A stretch of DNA of 64,000 nt from Spirometra erinaceieuropaei (Eukaryota; Platyhelminthes; Cestoda; Diphyllobothriidea; Diphyllobothriidae): positions 885,005 to 949,004 of the forward strand of contig CACRXP010000087.1 in the NCBI GenBank assembly GCA_902702965.1, written 5' to 3'. Below, piece by piece: positions 46,620 through 59,607 of the stretch. Positions within the stretch are counted from its first letter, which is position 1. Each line of letters opens with the position of its first letter. The notes beneath the pieces are model-generated. The model searched no databases and was not told the origin of the DNA. It worked only from the letters and a program-made list of their open reading frames with translations. Position numbers and translations under genes: made by a program.

Positions 46620-49600
46620 GGTTATAAGATCCTCATCATTTGTTAGTATTTCAAAACTCCCCTTTTCGAATATCGACTTTTATCTAATACTTGTGTTATT
46701 TGCGTACTTATTGCAAACAAAGCATATTATTCTGTAATATAAGAAACTTTAAGGAATATAAATTCTAAAACTTTTTCCCGAGGTTTCGTGCTATTCCTCT
46801 CGCATTCAAATACCAGAGATGCGGTTCAAAAAGATAAACAGGATTTTGCTTGATTTTTCCAACAGACGCGTCTAATGAACACAAGTTTTCAAAGGGTCAC
46901 ATGCTGGGTGGCGGTTCAGTTATTAATATATTAAAATTTGTTCGATAAATTTAATTATCAACATATCACTCTTTTATATAATGAAAACTTTTCTTTCGTA
47001 AAACTACTTTGCACTTTTCGTTCGTTTTGGATTACGCCGATTTCTAGATCATCCTTCAAATACTGCCGGAAAATTCGCATTTTTTATAGTTTCTAATTTG
47101 TTGCCCGTATAGACGAAGTTTATATCACGCGTTTGTCGAAAAATTTCAAATACGATATTTCCTGATTGTATTATCCGAAGTGGCGAGTACTCCAAAGCGC
47201 ATTTTCATGACAAAATGGTTCTGAGTTAACATTTGAAGACTCAACTAAACAGGAAATCTCACTAAAAAACAAAGTAAACGTCCCCAAAAATTTCAACAAA
47301 AAATGTGCATTTGATTGACTTAAACACATTGTCAACTAAGTTATCTTTCTAACAAGTGCACCTATACTGCTCTTTCTGCTTTACTAAGCCAGGAAAAAAT
47401 AACTAATTTTGACCGTTTCCTTCACGTTGAAAAGAAATATTGATATATTTTTATCGAAACTGCAAGTACATGCCTTCTCGTTTTTATCGTATCCATATGC
47501 CTACTTTTAGGCTACTTTGTATGATTAAAAATGCACGACAAAATGGCCATATAAATAATGTTATTTTCCTGAAACCGCTAAAACTTTGCGTATTCTATTT
47601 CTAAGGTACTCAGGCACAGAAGCTAGGCCACGCAACCAGCAAATCGCATGCGTCCAAAATTAAAAAAGTCTTTGATAGTTGTAAATTTGTTGAAAATCAT
47701 GAAACTTAATAATAAAAAAGTGTTTTGGCCTATTGAATTGAAGGATTCTCGCTTAATGTTATTACTCCACCTTGGGGTACCAAATTGACCAGAGCTGCTG
47801 ATCTTAATTCTAAAGATCGGTATAATGCCTGGTTATTTTAAAATCATCTGTGTGTGAACAAGTTGACATTTTCGGTTAGCGTTAGACAAAACATCAGTTT
47901 TAAATACCACATGCTCTGTCTACTAAATCCAAAAAGTAAGATTATTCTTCTGTCAAAGAAAAGCACGCTCGAATGCGCAACCGAAGTCTGTGACAAGTAC
48001 TAGCATGACAAATTGCCCGAATATATCGCAACGTCTATGTTCTTTCACACTTTTGAACATTCTGCTTCATGAAATTGTGTGAATACCTTTCTGCACAGGA
48101 ACAGTACATTTCCTTGAAGAGACAGTTCGTGCAAGCGAAATTGGCAGCGTTTATTGCGTCCGAAAATTCTCACACGAGATTGTGTTACTAGGTTTTAAGA
48201 GATGGGTCATGAACTGAATCTCTCATGCACTTCGGGTTTGATTCGAGCCGCAACTTTTTCTGCAGAAATTCGCTACATTGCGCGTTGGCCAGATTGCGTG
48301 TCGCACAAAAATATAGGCTGTGTGCTGCATGCATTTCCGTGTACACCATGTAACCATGGTCGTCAACGAAGTAGAGGACTGCAGAGAAACTGAGGTCATG
48401 AAACTGCGAAATATTTTTTCTGGTCAGACTGAACTGATAGGGTAGGCCTGAATAATGTGTTCGTAATCATCTCAAATGCCTACGTCTGCATGCTAGACAT
48501 GTCAGTACTCAACACCATTGTTTAAATAATAATTCCTTTTCGGGAAACCTTTAAAATAATTTTGATTGTTCGAGGGCTTTGTGGATACTTCTTCCTAGAA
48601 GGCTGATTCTCGAGTGTAATCCGCCTTAATCGACCCGTCAACCTTCCGCAGTTTTCAATGTAGTGCGTTTTCATAAGGACATTAGGCACGCGATCATTGA
48701 GGACTCTCAACAGACTTGTGAAAGTGAAAGCCATCTACTGCATTACGTCAACGTCCTTATGTCCACTTGTGGTTGATGGCATATACAGGAGCAAGCAAGG
48801 GCATGTATCACATTCGAACGTGCCTTAATAAAGGGTTTTGTACCAATATAATTGCTGTCTGTGCAGACAGATATATGTTACGAACAGCCAAGAGCTAGCT
48901 GATGTCCTAAGACAACAGAGCAAAGCATGCCCAGCAAGTAGCTGGGATGTTTTTTGCGTATACATTTTTCAATAACCGATATATATATCAAACATTTTCA
49001 AAGCATCAAACCATATATAAAATCCTCCCTGCACCACATTTGCCTTGAAGTAGGTTTCATCTGACAAAGGCAATCATGTCTGCGCAGCAAATGGCCTATG
49101 GGAAGGTTACAAAGTGTGAGTCAAATAAATAATACCTTCCATTACTATGTGCGTTGTGCAAACGCTCAAAATATTTGTATTGTTATTTAGGACATAAGAC
49201 CATAAGAGATACAACATATGTCTTTTACTATATCCAAAAAGTACTGCTGGTCATTAACTGTTTAATCATTTCAGTTGCAAGGCTAATTTGTTTTCCGTCG
49301 TGCAAGTAGCATAAAAAATAACACATGCATAAATTGCAAAATCACTGCACACGAAAGTCATCCATACGCAAGCCAAATAGAAGCTGTTAAAGTTCCTGGT
49401 AGTTTGTGTGCATAGGGGAAGTACCGGCTCTATTTGGCGGCCTATTTTCAATAAACGTCTTCTTACCTGTCGCCATCTTTGTTTTGTAAACCTCGTTTCA
49501 GTTCAGTTAGAAATGCATTTTATGCTTTTCTCATCATTTTACCCAAATATTATATATACTAATGATGAGAGTGAGTTATGTGCTTTCGCAGGCAATAAGA

Positions 49601-51365
49601 TGAAATGCTATTCTATCAAAGTATCGTGTATGATTCGCTCAATCAACACTACATACAGGACAAATCTTATTTCAGAGCATAGGTGGGCTTATTTATAAAA
49701 TGCTAACCGAAATTCCAAAATGCGTTTTTTGGTAAAGTTTCATTTAATAGGGTTTTTAAACTAACCAGAGGTCTTGGTATGTCTACGGAGTTCTAGTCGA
49801 GACATAGTTCACCGAATTCATTATCAGCAAAACTTAATTTTTTGCTTTGCCGTAAATTTCATAACTAGGAATGTTTCAAAACAAACAATTAACTAGTATA
49901 ACACTTTACCAGTGAAAACGAATGTGTGATTTCCTCCCCGTTTTACTGTAATCACGGAAAAAAATTCAGTCAAATTAACTTCATAGATGATTAGTCACTC
50001 CGTTTCCCTGCATAGTACTCTCACTTTCGACATGTGCGCTTTTCTTATCACCGGATACTCAGGTGACAATTGCTTTAAATTGCGTGCAGGATGCTTAAGG
50101 AAGTGGAAATATCTATATTGTAATAAGCCTGCAATTCACGTTCCCAAGGGGCAAATTGTTTGGCTAAGCAATTAAACTGATGCAGTGATGGATGGTTCGA
50201 CAGGGCCCCTGGGAAACCCGAATGCAACATGTTGCCTTGGCGCTTACACACCAGCACGCGCAAGTGGAAGTCAACAGACGTAGGCCGCCTTAAGAGTGCA
50301 TAAGGAAGGCCAGACCCTAGATTAATTTTGTAAATACGGCTTCCTGTCCAGAGGCATCCCGAGGTATGCATTTGGATTAAGTCAAAACAAGGACTAATAG
50401 TGTAGAGTTCGCACCTGGCAATCGAAACTTACTTTGTTTTACAGATGAAGTGGTAAATAGTTTTAACCCCTCAATAAATCAGCCATTAAACTCAAAAGTG
50501 TTAACTACCCATTTAGGTTTCAGCGAGATTTAAACAATGCCATGTTTCGCAACTTAAAATTACTCAGTACATAGCTTTACCGCCATAACTATATTACGAA
50601 ATGTCTCCAAAACATTAAATAAAGGCAGAATGCGTGTAAATGCGTTGTAAATGCAATAAGTAAACTACTGAAAGGTGGCAGATATACAGATCTCTTACCG
50701 TTGCGATATTTTTTATCAATTTAACGGAAAAGTAAAATGAGAAATTGGGCAGACGATGATTAAGTATTGTCGATGGCTCATTTCTCATATATCATTGGTC
50801 ACCGCGAAATTGGCTATGGATTATTTATATGGAGCCGCAGGGCAAAGCCGTAGGCGCATATCTCCCAACCCAATCCGTGAGCAACATAAACACGAAAGAT
50901 ATTTAGTCAATTAGGTGATTCATTGCGGGTTGCGACAGTAAGAGAGCTACGGAATTCGGTCAAAAGGAAGTTTATATCAACGTTTTTAGCAACAAAAAGT
51001 TTCAATAAGAGAGTATGGCCTTCTGCGTGCAAAAGTATCCTTTGCGTCATCAAATGACACGTCTCCTAAAGATGGACATGAATAAAGACACTTATTCTTC
51101 CTGTAAACAGTCCCCCATGTAGTTCTTGCACGTACGTTTTTCCAAAGTTTATGTGATAACAGTCTGTGCACAATCAGCAGCCTCACGTAAAAAGCAGACA
51201 ATGCATTAAATGACATTTAAAGTTTATACCTGAATTGAATCATGCCCAGATTGTTAACATGAAGATTACAGCAGAAGAATAAACAAATTCGGTAGGACTG
51301 ACATAAATGGCTCCCTAAACAGAACGTAAGCACTAGAACCGCCCTCACTACGGGTAATTTTAAGT

Positions 51366-52030
51366 TAATATTCAGTAAATATAGGGTTGCAGGATCAACG
51401 ATTAAGTTCAAAATAAGTGTTTACATGTTCCCAACCCCAAGGTCGTTTGGTCAGATGCTCGGAAATCATCACACTAACATTCAACACCCGTGATGAAATT
51501 TTAACATGTAACGGCGCAAATAACGACCATAGAACAGTCATCGCACCAAGTGCAACCATCCCTGGTGAAGAAGGAGCGTGAATATTCATAGGTAGGCGGT
51601 AGCATGGCGAAAGCATCCCATAAATACTGCAGCCTCTTTTGCATGAACCGTCCGTATTTACTTTTTTCTCAGATGATGGATTCAAGCAGGAATCCGGAAC
51701 GTCATGCGAACGAAGCTCTTGTCCTAGTGATCGTGTCTCCTTCTTCACGACTGCTTGCTGGGACTCCTCTCTTCGCCTCTACTGGGAGATATTCTTGTTT
51801 CACGTTGGAGAGGAAATGGGCACAAAAGCCGGCTGTGCAACGGAGCGTTTAGAGTCAGTATCCAATAAATGTAGGGTTAAAGGATCAAGGGTTACGTTAA
51901 AGATAAGTATCAGGCCTTCATTCAAACATCACGGCACGGTCAGTCAGAGTAAAATTTATTTTGAAGCTATGGGTCGGTGTAAGGTACAGGGTTACTGTTT
52001 AGTTTAGAGTTAAGAGCAAGATTAAGGCAA
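51366..52030 (+). repeat. Direct repeat pair with telomere-like units
   Basis: 51366-51421 and 51852-51907 are direct repeats of about 55 bases (AGTAAATATAGGGTTGCAGG against CAATAAATGTAGGGTTAAAGG). The second copy is followed by degenerate GGGTTA-like units to about 52030. The intervening 117-codon minus frame (51395-51748) has no recognisable domain. Confidence 0.5.
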
Positions 52031-53427
52031 GACATTCTCCATTTACTAGGTTTTTTTCAGAGAAATAACTAGGGGACAGTTTGCCATTCAGAGAAGTGTA
52101 AGCAAATCCGCCTTTTTTGCTTACGCATGCCACTCATAATCCTATTTTCCATTTAGGGACCATACAAGTCGGTCCTAATAGAAATATCGCAATAATTAAA
52201 ACGTAACAAGATATAAGATCTGGCGAATTGTCACTTCTCAGGAAGGAAACAGAAAATGTTTAGGTCGATAAAATGGAACTGCTGTCCTTCCTTTCTCTCA
52301 TTCTACGACCTCAGCTTAAGAACTATTGCCATTATTGCACACGTAAAAACTGCAGTTTTTCTTCTCCTAGGTTTTATATGTAAACGACATTTTCTGCAAA
52401 GTGTGTTTTTCGTCGTGAAACAGTTGGTTCTTACGAGGCAAATAAGTGACAAGGCTAAAATGTAAGTGCAATTAGCATCGGGCAAACATGTCTTATACAT
52501 TAATTTGCGAGTCTACGATGCGTAAGTGCTACTGGCTGGGAAACTTTACTGAAATGACTTTTTGCCAGAGGAAATTTACTTCTCAACCCACTCTCTGTGA
52601 ATACTCAGACTTCAGAGGAAAATCAAAAATTTCTCAAAGGGTACTAATTTAATATAAGCGCGTTTATGCTGTTCCTGTCACTGCCGGTTTGTAATAAATT
52701 CCGTTTTAAACATCATTGGTTATATTTATGTTTTTGGCCTTATTGATGCCGTAAGGAATTTCTGGCGGAAAATAGGCTGATGTTCCTATCCAAATAAAGA
52801 TTGTAGACTTATACGCGCAACGAGTGCGGAAAAGCCCATGCGAGTTGTTGTGTTGTGCATAGAATGTAAAATGTGCCTGCATTAAATCGGCTGAAGCCGT
52901 CATTTGGTATGTAGAGTGTTGTGGCAAAGAAATGCTTTTCTAGGAAGATAACTGTCTGCCGGCTTTTAAGTCACATATAAAAGTGCCTTAAGCGAAAACC
53001 TAACAATTAAGATCAGTGTTTTTTGTCTTCATAAAATACAATGATATCTGGAATTTTGCAGAAAAAATTCAGAAATGTAAACATATTTGTTCCTTGCTAA
53101 AATGTATTTCCACTTGAGCTTCGATCGCGGATTTTTAAAAGAATTCATCTTCAGGACTATCTGCATATGAAAACGAAATTTTTGCCCAATATTTAGTGAA
53201 GAATCTGCTTATAATGCCAGGGAAACGTTTCTTAATTAGTCATTGTCGTGTTGAAATTTGAAAGAGCAAACAGATTACGATCGAGTTTTCTACTGACTCT
53301 TGACGTTTACATAGGAGGGTTTTGTGAAAACTATCTGATAAGAACAACAATAAACCTAAACACACTCTCAGATAAATCTGCCCCAGTGTTCACCAGATCA
53401 AGTCAGATTGGCTATCGTTCGCACATA

Positions 53428-54362
53428 CAGTAAATGTGCTAACTCATGAAATGTCAACCAAAACTTCGAAATGCGTTCTCGTTTCGAAAAGATAAATTAG
53501 ATAGTGTTGTAAAACTGATCATGATGCAGCATAAATCTATAATGATCCAGTAACTTGAGAGTGTCGGTCTTCGAAAGAGGTTGTGTTCCGCTGCATGCAA
53601 AATCTATACTCTGCAAAAAATGACTACTTACGTAGTATGCAATTTTTTCATTGATTTTCGATGACCTTAAAAATACAATTATATTTCATGGAAGACATGC
53701 ATAAAATAATCATTCGTTTACTTATTCGGTAGAAAATCACGTCTTCGTCCAATAACATACTCAACAGATGAGTATGAATCAATTTTAAGAAAGTTTTTAA
53801 TTGTGAAATTTTTTAATACCGTTAAATGGCCGTTCATGAAACGTCATGTATCTGCATTTGCGAATGTGGCTTGTAAAGTTAACAATATTGCTCAAATCCA
53901 CTGCTTAATTTTATGAACCTTATACGGTATCCTCTTAACACCGTAGAGAAATGCATAGTTTTCCGTACACGGAAAATATACAGGTTGTAGTTTTGAATTC
54001 CTGAATGCAAGTGTAACAGCAGGTCGGGTTCAAAATTAATCGGGAATTAGAGAAGTTTTTTAAAACCGAATTATACTCATCTTTTGAGTATGAAATTGGA
54101 CAAGGACGTGATTTTCTACCGAATAAGTAAAAGAATGAATATATTTAAGCATGTTTTCCATGAAATATAATTGAATTTTCAAGGCCATCTTGCATGCAGC
54201 CGAAAATAAGTTCTCTCGAAAGCCAACACCCTGAGGTAACTGGATCGTTATAGATTTATGCTGCACCATGATTAGTTTTACAGCACTACCTAATTTATCT
54301 TTTCGAAACGAGAACGCATTTCAAAATTTTGGTTGTCATTTCACGAGTTAGCACAGATACTG
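53428..54362. mobile_element. Non-autonomous TIR element M7, 935 bp, long inverted arms
   Basis: TA at 53426-53427 and 54363-54364. Left end CAGTAAATGTG then CTAACTCATGAAATGTC; right end reversed CAGTATCTGTG then CTAACTCGTGAAATGAC. The arms match inward for over 300 bases (for example CGTTTCGAAAAGATAAATTA in both, and GGTAGAAAATCACGTC in both). These ends are the closest to the 13.3 kb mariner. It is absent from duplication copy 1. No transposase. Confidence 0.88.
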
Positions 54363-56469
54363 TAAATGCTTCTACAATTAAGCCTGTCATTTCCCGTCAA
54401 AAAATAATATTTCCATTTGACCGGACGACTTTAAGAATGTGCACTGATATCGAACATTGACTTGATTAATATACATCATGCATGCCGAATTCCTGAAAAT
54501 ACACATGACATGATGGTCAAATAGAGATATAGAAAACGGTAGAATAATGAATTATATGGGTAGCATAGTGAACCCACAGGTGTTGCCTGTCGAAACTTCA
54601 ACATTATAAACGCAGTTTTTTTACTTTCGCCAAGTAGATTTTCGAGTTTAAATGATTTTTTTCTCGAAGTTCTAAACACCCACTTAGGGCCATGACGTAC
54701 TTCAAAATTCGAAAGTGATATCTCTGCTTGAGTGTACCGTACTACTTAGTTTGACTGATACAGCAAAACAAGACACAATCAACGATTTTATGATTTGTTT
54801 TCGTGAAACTAGAGCAGTTTCATGCGTTTTAGTTCGTTTAGCTTATTTATGCTACCCAGCAACTGCTCACAATGCGAGAATTCATGACGATTATAGACTT
54901 CGTTTTTGCGAACGCATTTGCGTCATTCCTGAGTTGTCATGTTTTTCGAATTTTAAACTCATGTGAATATGAGACGGAGAAAAAATATTACAAAATAAAA
55001 ACCAGCAGAGCAATCCTCAAGGGAGCAAATATATATCAAAATCATGATTGTTTTTCTCATCTAAGGCTTGCCTGACAAAATCTGAAAGTCCAATCAGGGT
55101 ATACGTGAAAATAGATTTGTGTTGTTCTTGACAACTAACTAACTCCTATTAGGCCCCAGCAGTGGACACGATATATAATTATTAGTTTCAGACATTGAGA
55201 TAAAAATCTTAAAATAGAGCATCCCTGGGGAATTTGAAAGTCTTATGCGTCTCTAGTATAAACACAAAATTTTTGTCGAGGAATTATTTTTTGCAGCTAT
55301 ATTTAATCATACAATACGTGGTCTATCTCATGAAATCTGATAACGGAAACTGATTAGAGAACTTTTGGACGCGTTTAACGTGGCGCATTTTGTTCGCTCA
55401 TTGACATTCTTCAATAAAGTGTCCTTTTCTTGTGGAGAAATCGTGTTTACGTAATTATAGCTAGTAAAATATTCATACGATTCAGCGAAAATGGACGCTG
55501 GAAGAGATTCGTGCAATTTCCTATGCTTATACATGTCCTAGAATCAAATTACTCATCTGAGCGACCTTTCCATTGATATGATAGTAATTTACCTGCGATA
55601 TTTTCGATAAACAGATTGAGCCGGACTATAAATTTTATTTCATGAGCGATGTTGACCATGGTTATCAGTCTCCTAACATAAAGGTTATTTTGAGAAAACC
55701 AGATATTTTATTGATTTCTTTTTGTCAAATTAGCATATCTGTGCGAATTGGTGTCCTAAAGTGCAATAAAAACGCTGATAGAGATTCCTTAGTCTAAGTG
55801 GGCTAAAATGTTTTTGTCGTTTGAAAAATTCTACCCGATGTCACATAGATTACCACCACGGAATGGTCATTTCCAGCTTTAAACAGATGACACACTACTT
55901 TTTAGGATTCTAGCTACTGTGCATACTTTTTTAGAAATAGAACGGGCAAAACATTAATAGTTTCATTAAAATATCAGTATTTATATGGGCGCTCTGCCAT
56001 GCATTCTTAATGAAAACCGGAAGCTAAAAACGAACAGAAATAGTAAAAATTGCCTCTGTATATAGAGGAAGGCATGTTCTTGCGTTTACGGTAGAAACAT
56101 ATTACTATTGCTTAGGACCGTGAAAGAAACCGTCAAAAGTGTCAACTTTTTACTTGGCTTTGCCGAGAAAAAGTGCAAAGTACACAGAGATCCGTCAAAG
56201 GAAAGCAGTAATAAAGCACTTCCTAAAGAGGTAACCTATTATGGAAAGTTTTCCCATAGATCCAAGGCATAATATTTGGTGGCTTTTCTTGTGCACAGTC
56301 ATTTTTCTCGAAAATTAAGTTCGATGTTTGAATGATTCTTCAAATGTGACCCAAACGACCATCTTCGTGGAAAAAAAGCGCCTTAACACTCAGCACTTCG
56401 GTAAATGCCTTCAAGAACAAACTTATTTTGAATTTTTTAACAGACAGGTAATTCAGAATCTGTCTTTAT

Positions 56470-57468
56470 GGGCATTCGGGTGAAAACACCGAAAATCATG
56501 AAGTATTTAGCAATATTTCAAGGTCAGTCTGAAACTCAACGTAGTCCAAAACGAAAGAAGAGTATAAATTAATTTAACGGGAAAAATATTTCTCCCTATA
56601 AACACAAAATGGTATAATGAAAGGAAAAAGTCTGTCGAAAATAGAGTTTTACTCGTAAATTTTCGAGTTGGTTGCACCAACTCGTCGTCAGACAAAGTAC
56701 AATGTGAGAGGTGGCATTGTCACACTGCTGGTTGAGGGCGCAGACAGAGAGGTAAGCAGACGAAACTGCGGGGGGAGGTGTGCATCGTGTTGTGATGCGC
56801 GCAGGGGGTGAGGGTAGGTGTTGTGGGGCCCGGCTGTGGTTCACCGCGTTTAGAGGGGGGGGGACGGGGGGGGGAAAGGGAAAAAGGGCAGGGAGGGAGG
56901 AATGGCGTGTCGGCGTGATCATGCATGTCCGGGCACGCATTATTTGTTGTTATTCTTAAGGTGGGCGCCAGTCAGTCCACCGTGATCGGAGACCCTCGTA
57001 GTGAACATCCAGGTCAACATGACAGTTAATGCTATCTGCACCGGAGTGCCAGATTTGAGGAATTCCCGTGCGTGTTTGGTGTTTGTCTGAAGACGGGTTG
57101 GTGCAACCAGTTTGAAAATTTATGACTAAAACTCTATTTCCGACACACTTTCTCCTTTCATCATATCATCTCGGAATGCGTACTACTTCAGTTATTCAAC
57201 ACAAAATGGTATGTTTACGATCACGCCTGTCAGTTCTATTTAAATTTATTAGGTACCGATCGGCCTCATAGCGTGTCACCTAATGAAACCTTTTAATCCT
57301 AGAACGTTCCCCTTTGGCGAAATCAAGCAAAATCCAGCTTTTATTGTTGAATCCCATCTCATTTAACTTCAAATCGTTAACGAAATTGTGAAACACCGAA
57401 AAACTCTTTTGGAATATACACCCAGAATAAAGGCAGTTGACAAACCGTCATATATGAAGTCATACGAC
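56470..57468. mobile_element. 999-bp insertion nested in F2, flanked by TTAT
   Basis: F1 reads CTGTCTTTATTAAACG without a break (about 38716-38731). F2 reads CTGTCTTTAT, then 999 extra bases, then TTATTAAACG, so TTAT is duplicated (56466-56469 and 57469-57472). Start GGGCATTCGGG and end CATACGAC show no obvious inverted repeats. It contains the smaller element at 56616-57197. Confidence 0.65.
56616..57197 (-). mobile_element. Small PLE-end-like element, 582 bp, with 15-bp target duplication and inverted ribozyme-like ends
   Basis: AACACAAAATGGTAT occurs at 56601-56615 and again at 57198-57212, a perfect 15-base target duplication of the variable length seen with target-primed insertion. Inside, 56616-56691 and 57087-57163 are inverted arms (about 76 bases). 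Each arm bears a hammerhead-like box, CTGACGA (minus, 56691-56685) or CTGAAGA (plus, 57087-57093), followed by a hairpin and GAAAATTT. The core is GC-rich, with long G runs near 56846-56880 that on the minus strand mirror the C-rich 3' UTR of the 43.4 kb PLE. The 114-codon minus frame (56940-56596) lies within it and is unlikely to be functional. Confidence 0.7.
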
Positions 57469-57953
57469 TTATTAAACGATATTTGTATGTAAACTTTACC
57501 GAAACGCTGTTATTAGACGGGATTTTATGTCTAATTTCATACTTACTACGTGGTTGGTATCAGGATACAACAACGTTTACTTAATTGGAGCCATTTATGA
57601 CGTTTCCGGGATATTGCGCTTTTCAAAATAAATCGACATTTCTAAACAACGCAAAACTCTTTATAATATTTCTTTTATGTTTTTTATCCACTTAAACGTA
57701 AACTTGATTAACATGGACATTTGACTTATGAAATGGTGTCTGTTTACGTGTGATTGGCAATCATTCGTAAATTTCGACACATTTCATGATTTAGGTCACG
57801 CACTGTAATTGTTGAAACAGGAATGGGATTGTCAGACATTTAAGGCAATAAAACCTATGCCATAAGTTGGACTGTGCTGGTTTGGTTGATTTCGAATACA
57901 ATAAGAGCTTGCCATCACGCGTTCTCTATATCCTCTTAAAAGCATTCATAATA

Positions 57954-58197
57954 CACTGTGTGATCTAACTAATGAAAGGTGTCGAAAATTATGAACAAAT
58001 ATCAGTCACTCGCAGACCGACACCATTTCATGAATACAACGTCTATGCTAAGTATGCACAAGTTCAAAGGGTTAAGTGCATAAAAAAATCTTAAAGGCAG
58101 CATAACGTCGTTAAGAAATGCCAATTTTTTAAAAAAGCGCAATACGCCGAAAACGTCAAAAATGGTAGTAATTTGGTAAATTTCGTTTTTAGTTACA
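57954..58197 (+). repeat. F-type terminus fragment joined to repeat R fragment
   Basis: After TA, CACTGTGTGATCTAAC then TAATGAAAGGTGTCGAAA matches the reversed right end of F2. Bases 58104-58197 then match repeat R (TTTTTTAAAAAAGCGCAATA, CGAAAACGTCAAAAATGG). The M10 element begins immediately after. Confidence 0.55.
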
Positions 58198-58199
58198 TA

Positions 58200-59189
58200 C
58201 AGTAGGTTGGCCAAATCATGAAATGTCAGTTAAAATTCCGAAATGAGTCTTCCTTTCGAAAAGATTAATTAAGTAGGATTGTAAAACTTGTCTACCTGCA
58301 ACACCAATCTATAGTATTTTAATTACGTCAGGATGCCGGCTTTCGAATGAATTTCCTTCCAGTTGCATGCAAAAACTAGAGTCCACAAAAATGACTTCTT
58401 ATATAGCATGAATTTTTTCTCATCGATTTTCGATGCTCTTTAAGGTCTAATTATATTTTATGGAAATCATGCATGACAATATTCCTTCTTTTGCTTATTC
58501 GCTAGATTATTACGTTTTCGTCTACTTTCGTAGACGATGAATAGACATAATTCGATTTTAAAGATGTCTTTTGACTCCCAAATAATTTTGAACCGCTCTA
58601 CCGTCACACTTGGAGTAAGGGTTTCCAAACTATAAGCCTAATATTTTCCGCATATGGAAAACTGCACATCTCTCTCTGACAATAAAGGGGAACCATATAG
58701 GGTTCATAAAATTATGCAGTGAATTCGGACCATATTGTTAGCTTTGCAAGCCAAATTTGTAAATGCAGAAATATGATGATTTATGAACGACCATTTCATG
58801 ATATTTAAAAGTCTCACAATTAGAAACTTTTTTAAACCGCATTATGTTCCTACTTTGAGTATAAAATTAGAAAAAGACGAAATTATCTACAGTGCGAGCA
58901 AAGAATAAATATTTTAATGCATTTTCCCATAAAATATTATTGGACCTTTAGAGGCATTAAAAAATCAATGAAAAATGCATGCTGGATAAGTAGTCAATTT
59001 GTGCAGAGTGTAGATTTGCATGCAGCCGTGATTAAAATTCATTCGAATGCCGGTATCCTGAGGTAACTGAAATATTATAGATTTGTGTTGCAGGCTGACA
59101 AGTTCTGCAACCATACTTAATTAGTCGTTTCAAAATGAAAACGTATTTTGGAATTTTGGTTGACATTTGATGAGTTAGTCCACCTTCTG
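58200..59189. mobile_element. Non-autonomous TIR element M10, 990 bp, long inverted arms
   Basis: TA at 58198-58199 and 59190-59191. Left end CAGTAGGTTGG then CCAAATCATGAAATGTC; right end reversed CAGAAGGTGGA then CTAACTCATCAAATGTC. Highly similar to M1, including the arms (GCTTTCGAATGAA, TGCATGCAAAAACTA). Its right 107 bases are also the start of a perfect palindrome (59083-59607). No transposase. Confidence 0.88.
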
Positions 59190-59607
59190 TAGAATGTATA
59201 CTCATACCAAAACGTAGTCAATATGAAAAAACAAATAAAATTGATTAATACTCGTGTTGTGGAACAGCAAATGTAAGAGTTTTGGGTCCATAATCTAAGG
59301 AAATGTAAGCATTAATAAATGGAGACCTGCTCAAGCTCTTCGAAACCTCAGCCAAAACAATATCCTCCATTCGGTGAGCGCTTACATTTCCTTAGATTAT
59401 GGACCCAAAACTCTTACATTTGCTGTTCCACAACACGAGTATTAATCAATTTTATTTGTTTTTTCATATTGACTACGTTTTGGTATGAGTATACATTCTA
59501 CAGAAGGTGGACTAACTCATCAAATGTCAACCAAAATTCCAAAATACGTTTTCATTTTGAAACGACTAATTAAGTATGGTTGCAGAACTTGTCAGCCTGC
59601 AACACAA
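59083..59607. repeat. Perfect inverted repeat: two 228-bp arms, 69-bp spacer
   Basis: 59083-59310 and 59380-59607 are exact reverse complements over 228 bases by manual comparison. The arm holds the last 107 bases of M10 plus 121 bases of flank, so the right-hand arm is an inverted duplicate of the M10 end and its neighbourhood. Similarity stops abruptly at both arm edges and in the spacer. Identity contrasts sharply with the 65-80 percent of other repeats here. The 84-codon frame across it is incidental. Confidence 0.95.

Larger units (their letters stand above)
55312..57805. mobile_element. Non-autonomous TIR element F2, 2494 bp including a nested insertion
   Basis: TA at 55310-55311 and 57806-57807. 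Left end CAATACGTGGTC then TATCTCATGAAATC; right end reversed CAGTGCGTGACC then TAAATCATGAAATGTG. It aligns along its length with F1 (37759-39071) except for 56470-57468, a nested insertion. No transposase. Confidence 0.78.

Noticed and set aside
51770..51830. Shared CTTCTTC...TCTCTTCGC...TCTA-TGG string with 21473-21530 as a second mariner copy
   Set aside because: Similarity covers only about 55 bases and no transposase motif or terminus accompanies it.
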